A stretch of 6,300 nt of DNA from Desulfobacterales bacterium (lineage in GTDB: Bacteria > Desulfobacterota > Desulfobacteria > Desulfobacterales > JAFDCJ01): the NCBI GenBank assembly GCA_020345785.1, contig CP070771.1, positions 3,622,085 through 3,628,384 on the forward strand, written 5' to 3'. The notes under the pieces are model-generated. The model searched no databases. It had not been told where the DNA came from and was given only the letters and a program-made list of their open reading frames with translations. How positions within the stretch are numbered: position 1 is the first letter of the stretch; every line of letters starts with the position of its first letter. The position numbers and the translations under genes are program-made. Shown piece after piece: positions 5,987 to 6,300 of the stretch.

Positions 5987-6045
5987 CTTAATTACTAATT
6001 CAGCAATAAATATTTAGTCATGATATTAAGATGGTAAGTTTTGAT

Positions 6046-6300
6046 CACCGCAGAGCCGCAAAGTACGCAAAGGGTAATTTATTTTATATTTGCCGTTGAG
6101 AGGACGGCAAATATAAAGAACAATCAGCCTCTGTTTAAACATAATGCTTAGGCGTAAAGTCACGCAAATTGCTGACCACAAAATTGCCCGAAGGGCTTGG
6201 TATTTTTAACTTTCTGGCCTCTCAGCAGAAAGTTAAAAGAAAAGATTCCCAGCGGTCTTTGCGAGCGAAGCCCCGCGGTGCGGGATGCAAGCTCGGGCGG
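6046..6300. repeat. Structured two-hairpin repeat element, copy 2 (right end cut by the window)
   Basis: Begins with the same TCACCGCAGAGCCGCAAAG as copy 1 and lies in the same orientation. Hairpin A is a perfect 14-bp stem (6083-6096 with 6104-6117) with loop TGAGAGG (6097-6103). Hairpin B has a perfect 13-bp stem (6204-6216 with 6226-6238) and a 9-nt loop containing CCTCTCA (6218-6224). The GCCC-GAA-GGGC hairpin is retained at 6185-6195. The loop-to-loop distance is 121 nt, against 118 in copy 1, although the sequence between is poorly conserved. The right end carries an extra 23 bp compared with copy 1 (6272-6294), holding a CCCGC-GGT-GCGGG hairpin. The window ends at GGGCGG, so the terminal GCGGTGA probably lies just outside. 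With the 59 bp before it, this accounts for the stretch upstream of the hydrolase gene, where no coding frame is supported. Confidence 0.75.

Noticed and set aside
5987..6045. Promoter for the hydrolase gene
   Set aside because: Several TAAATA-like words exist in this AT-rich stretch, but none pairs with a convincing -35 at proper spacing.

Overview
The window looks like chromosomal DNA of an anaerobic, probably sulfate-reducing or syntrophic member of the Desulfobacterota (former Deltaproteobacteria). This is inferred from a cytoplasmic molybdopterin oxidoreductase and ferredoxin pair beside fatty acyl-CoA style genes, moderately GC-rich genes separated by AT-rich spacers, and spacers packed with short palindromic repeats. 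No rRNA, tRNA, CRISPR array or transposase gene was found, so the assignment is tentative.

All five genes lie on the minus strand and would be transcribed from right to left. In that order they are: a metallo-beta-lactamase-fold hydrolase (5986-5111); a DMSO-reductase-family molybdopterin catalytic subunit (5041-2822); its DmsB-like ferredoxin subunit with sixteen cysteines for four [4Fe-4S] clusters (2510-1938); a double hot-dog MaoC/hydratase-2 enoyl-CoA hydratase (1708-875); and the N-terminal 129 residues of a 3-hydroxyacyl-CoA dehydrogenase that runs off the left edge (389-1). The last two would catalyse consecutive beta-oxidation-type steps, hydration and then oxidation of the 3-hydroxyacyl-CoA. 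The oxidoreductase pair has no Tat signal and no membrane anchor gene, so it is probably a soluble cytoplasmic enzyme. Its substrate cannot be read from the sequence.

The spacers are the most unusual part. The 390-874 spacer holds a composite repeat: outer inverted repeats (425-444 and 819-838) enclose a structured element of about 240 bp (about 501-738). A second copy of the inner element starts at 6046 and runs to the right edge. Each copy has two hairpins whose 7-nt loops, TGAGAGG and CCTCTCA, are perfectly complementary. The first hairpin stem shows a compensatory base-pair change between the copies, which points to selection or inheritance as a folded structure. The 1709-1937 spacer holds an AT-rich inverted repeat. 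The 2511-2821 spacer holds a solo copy of the outer repeat end and a 199-bp element with 32-nt imperfect terminal inverted repeats. The 69-bp spacer between the hydrolase and the oxidoreductase (5042-5110) is the only one without such an element.

The strongest leads for novelty are the complementary-loop element, the nested organisation of the palindromic repeats, and two iron-sulfur ligand irregularities in the oxidoreductase pair.
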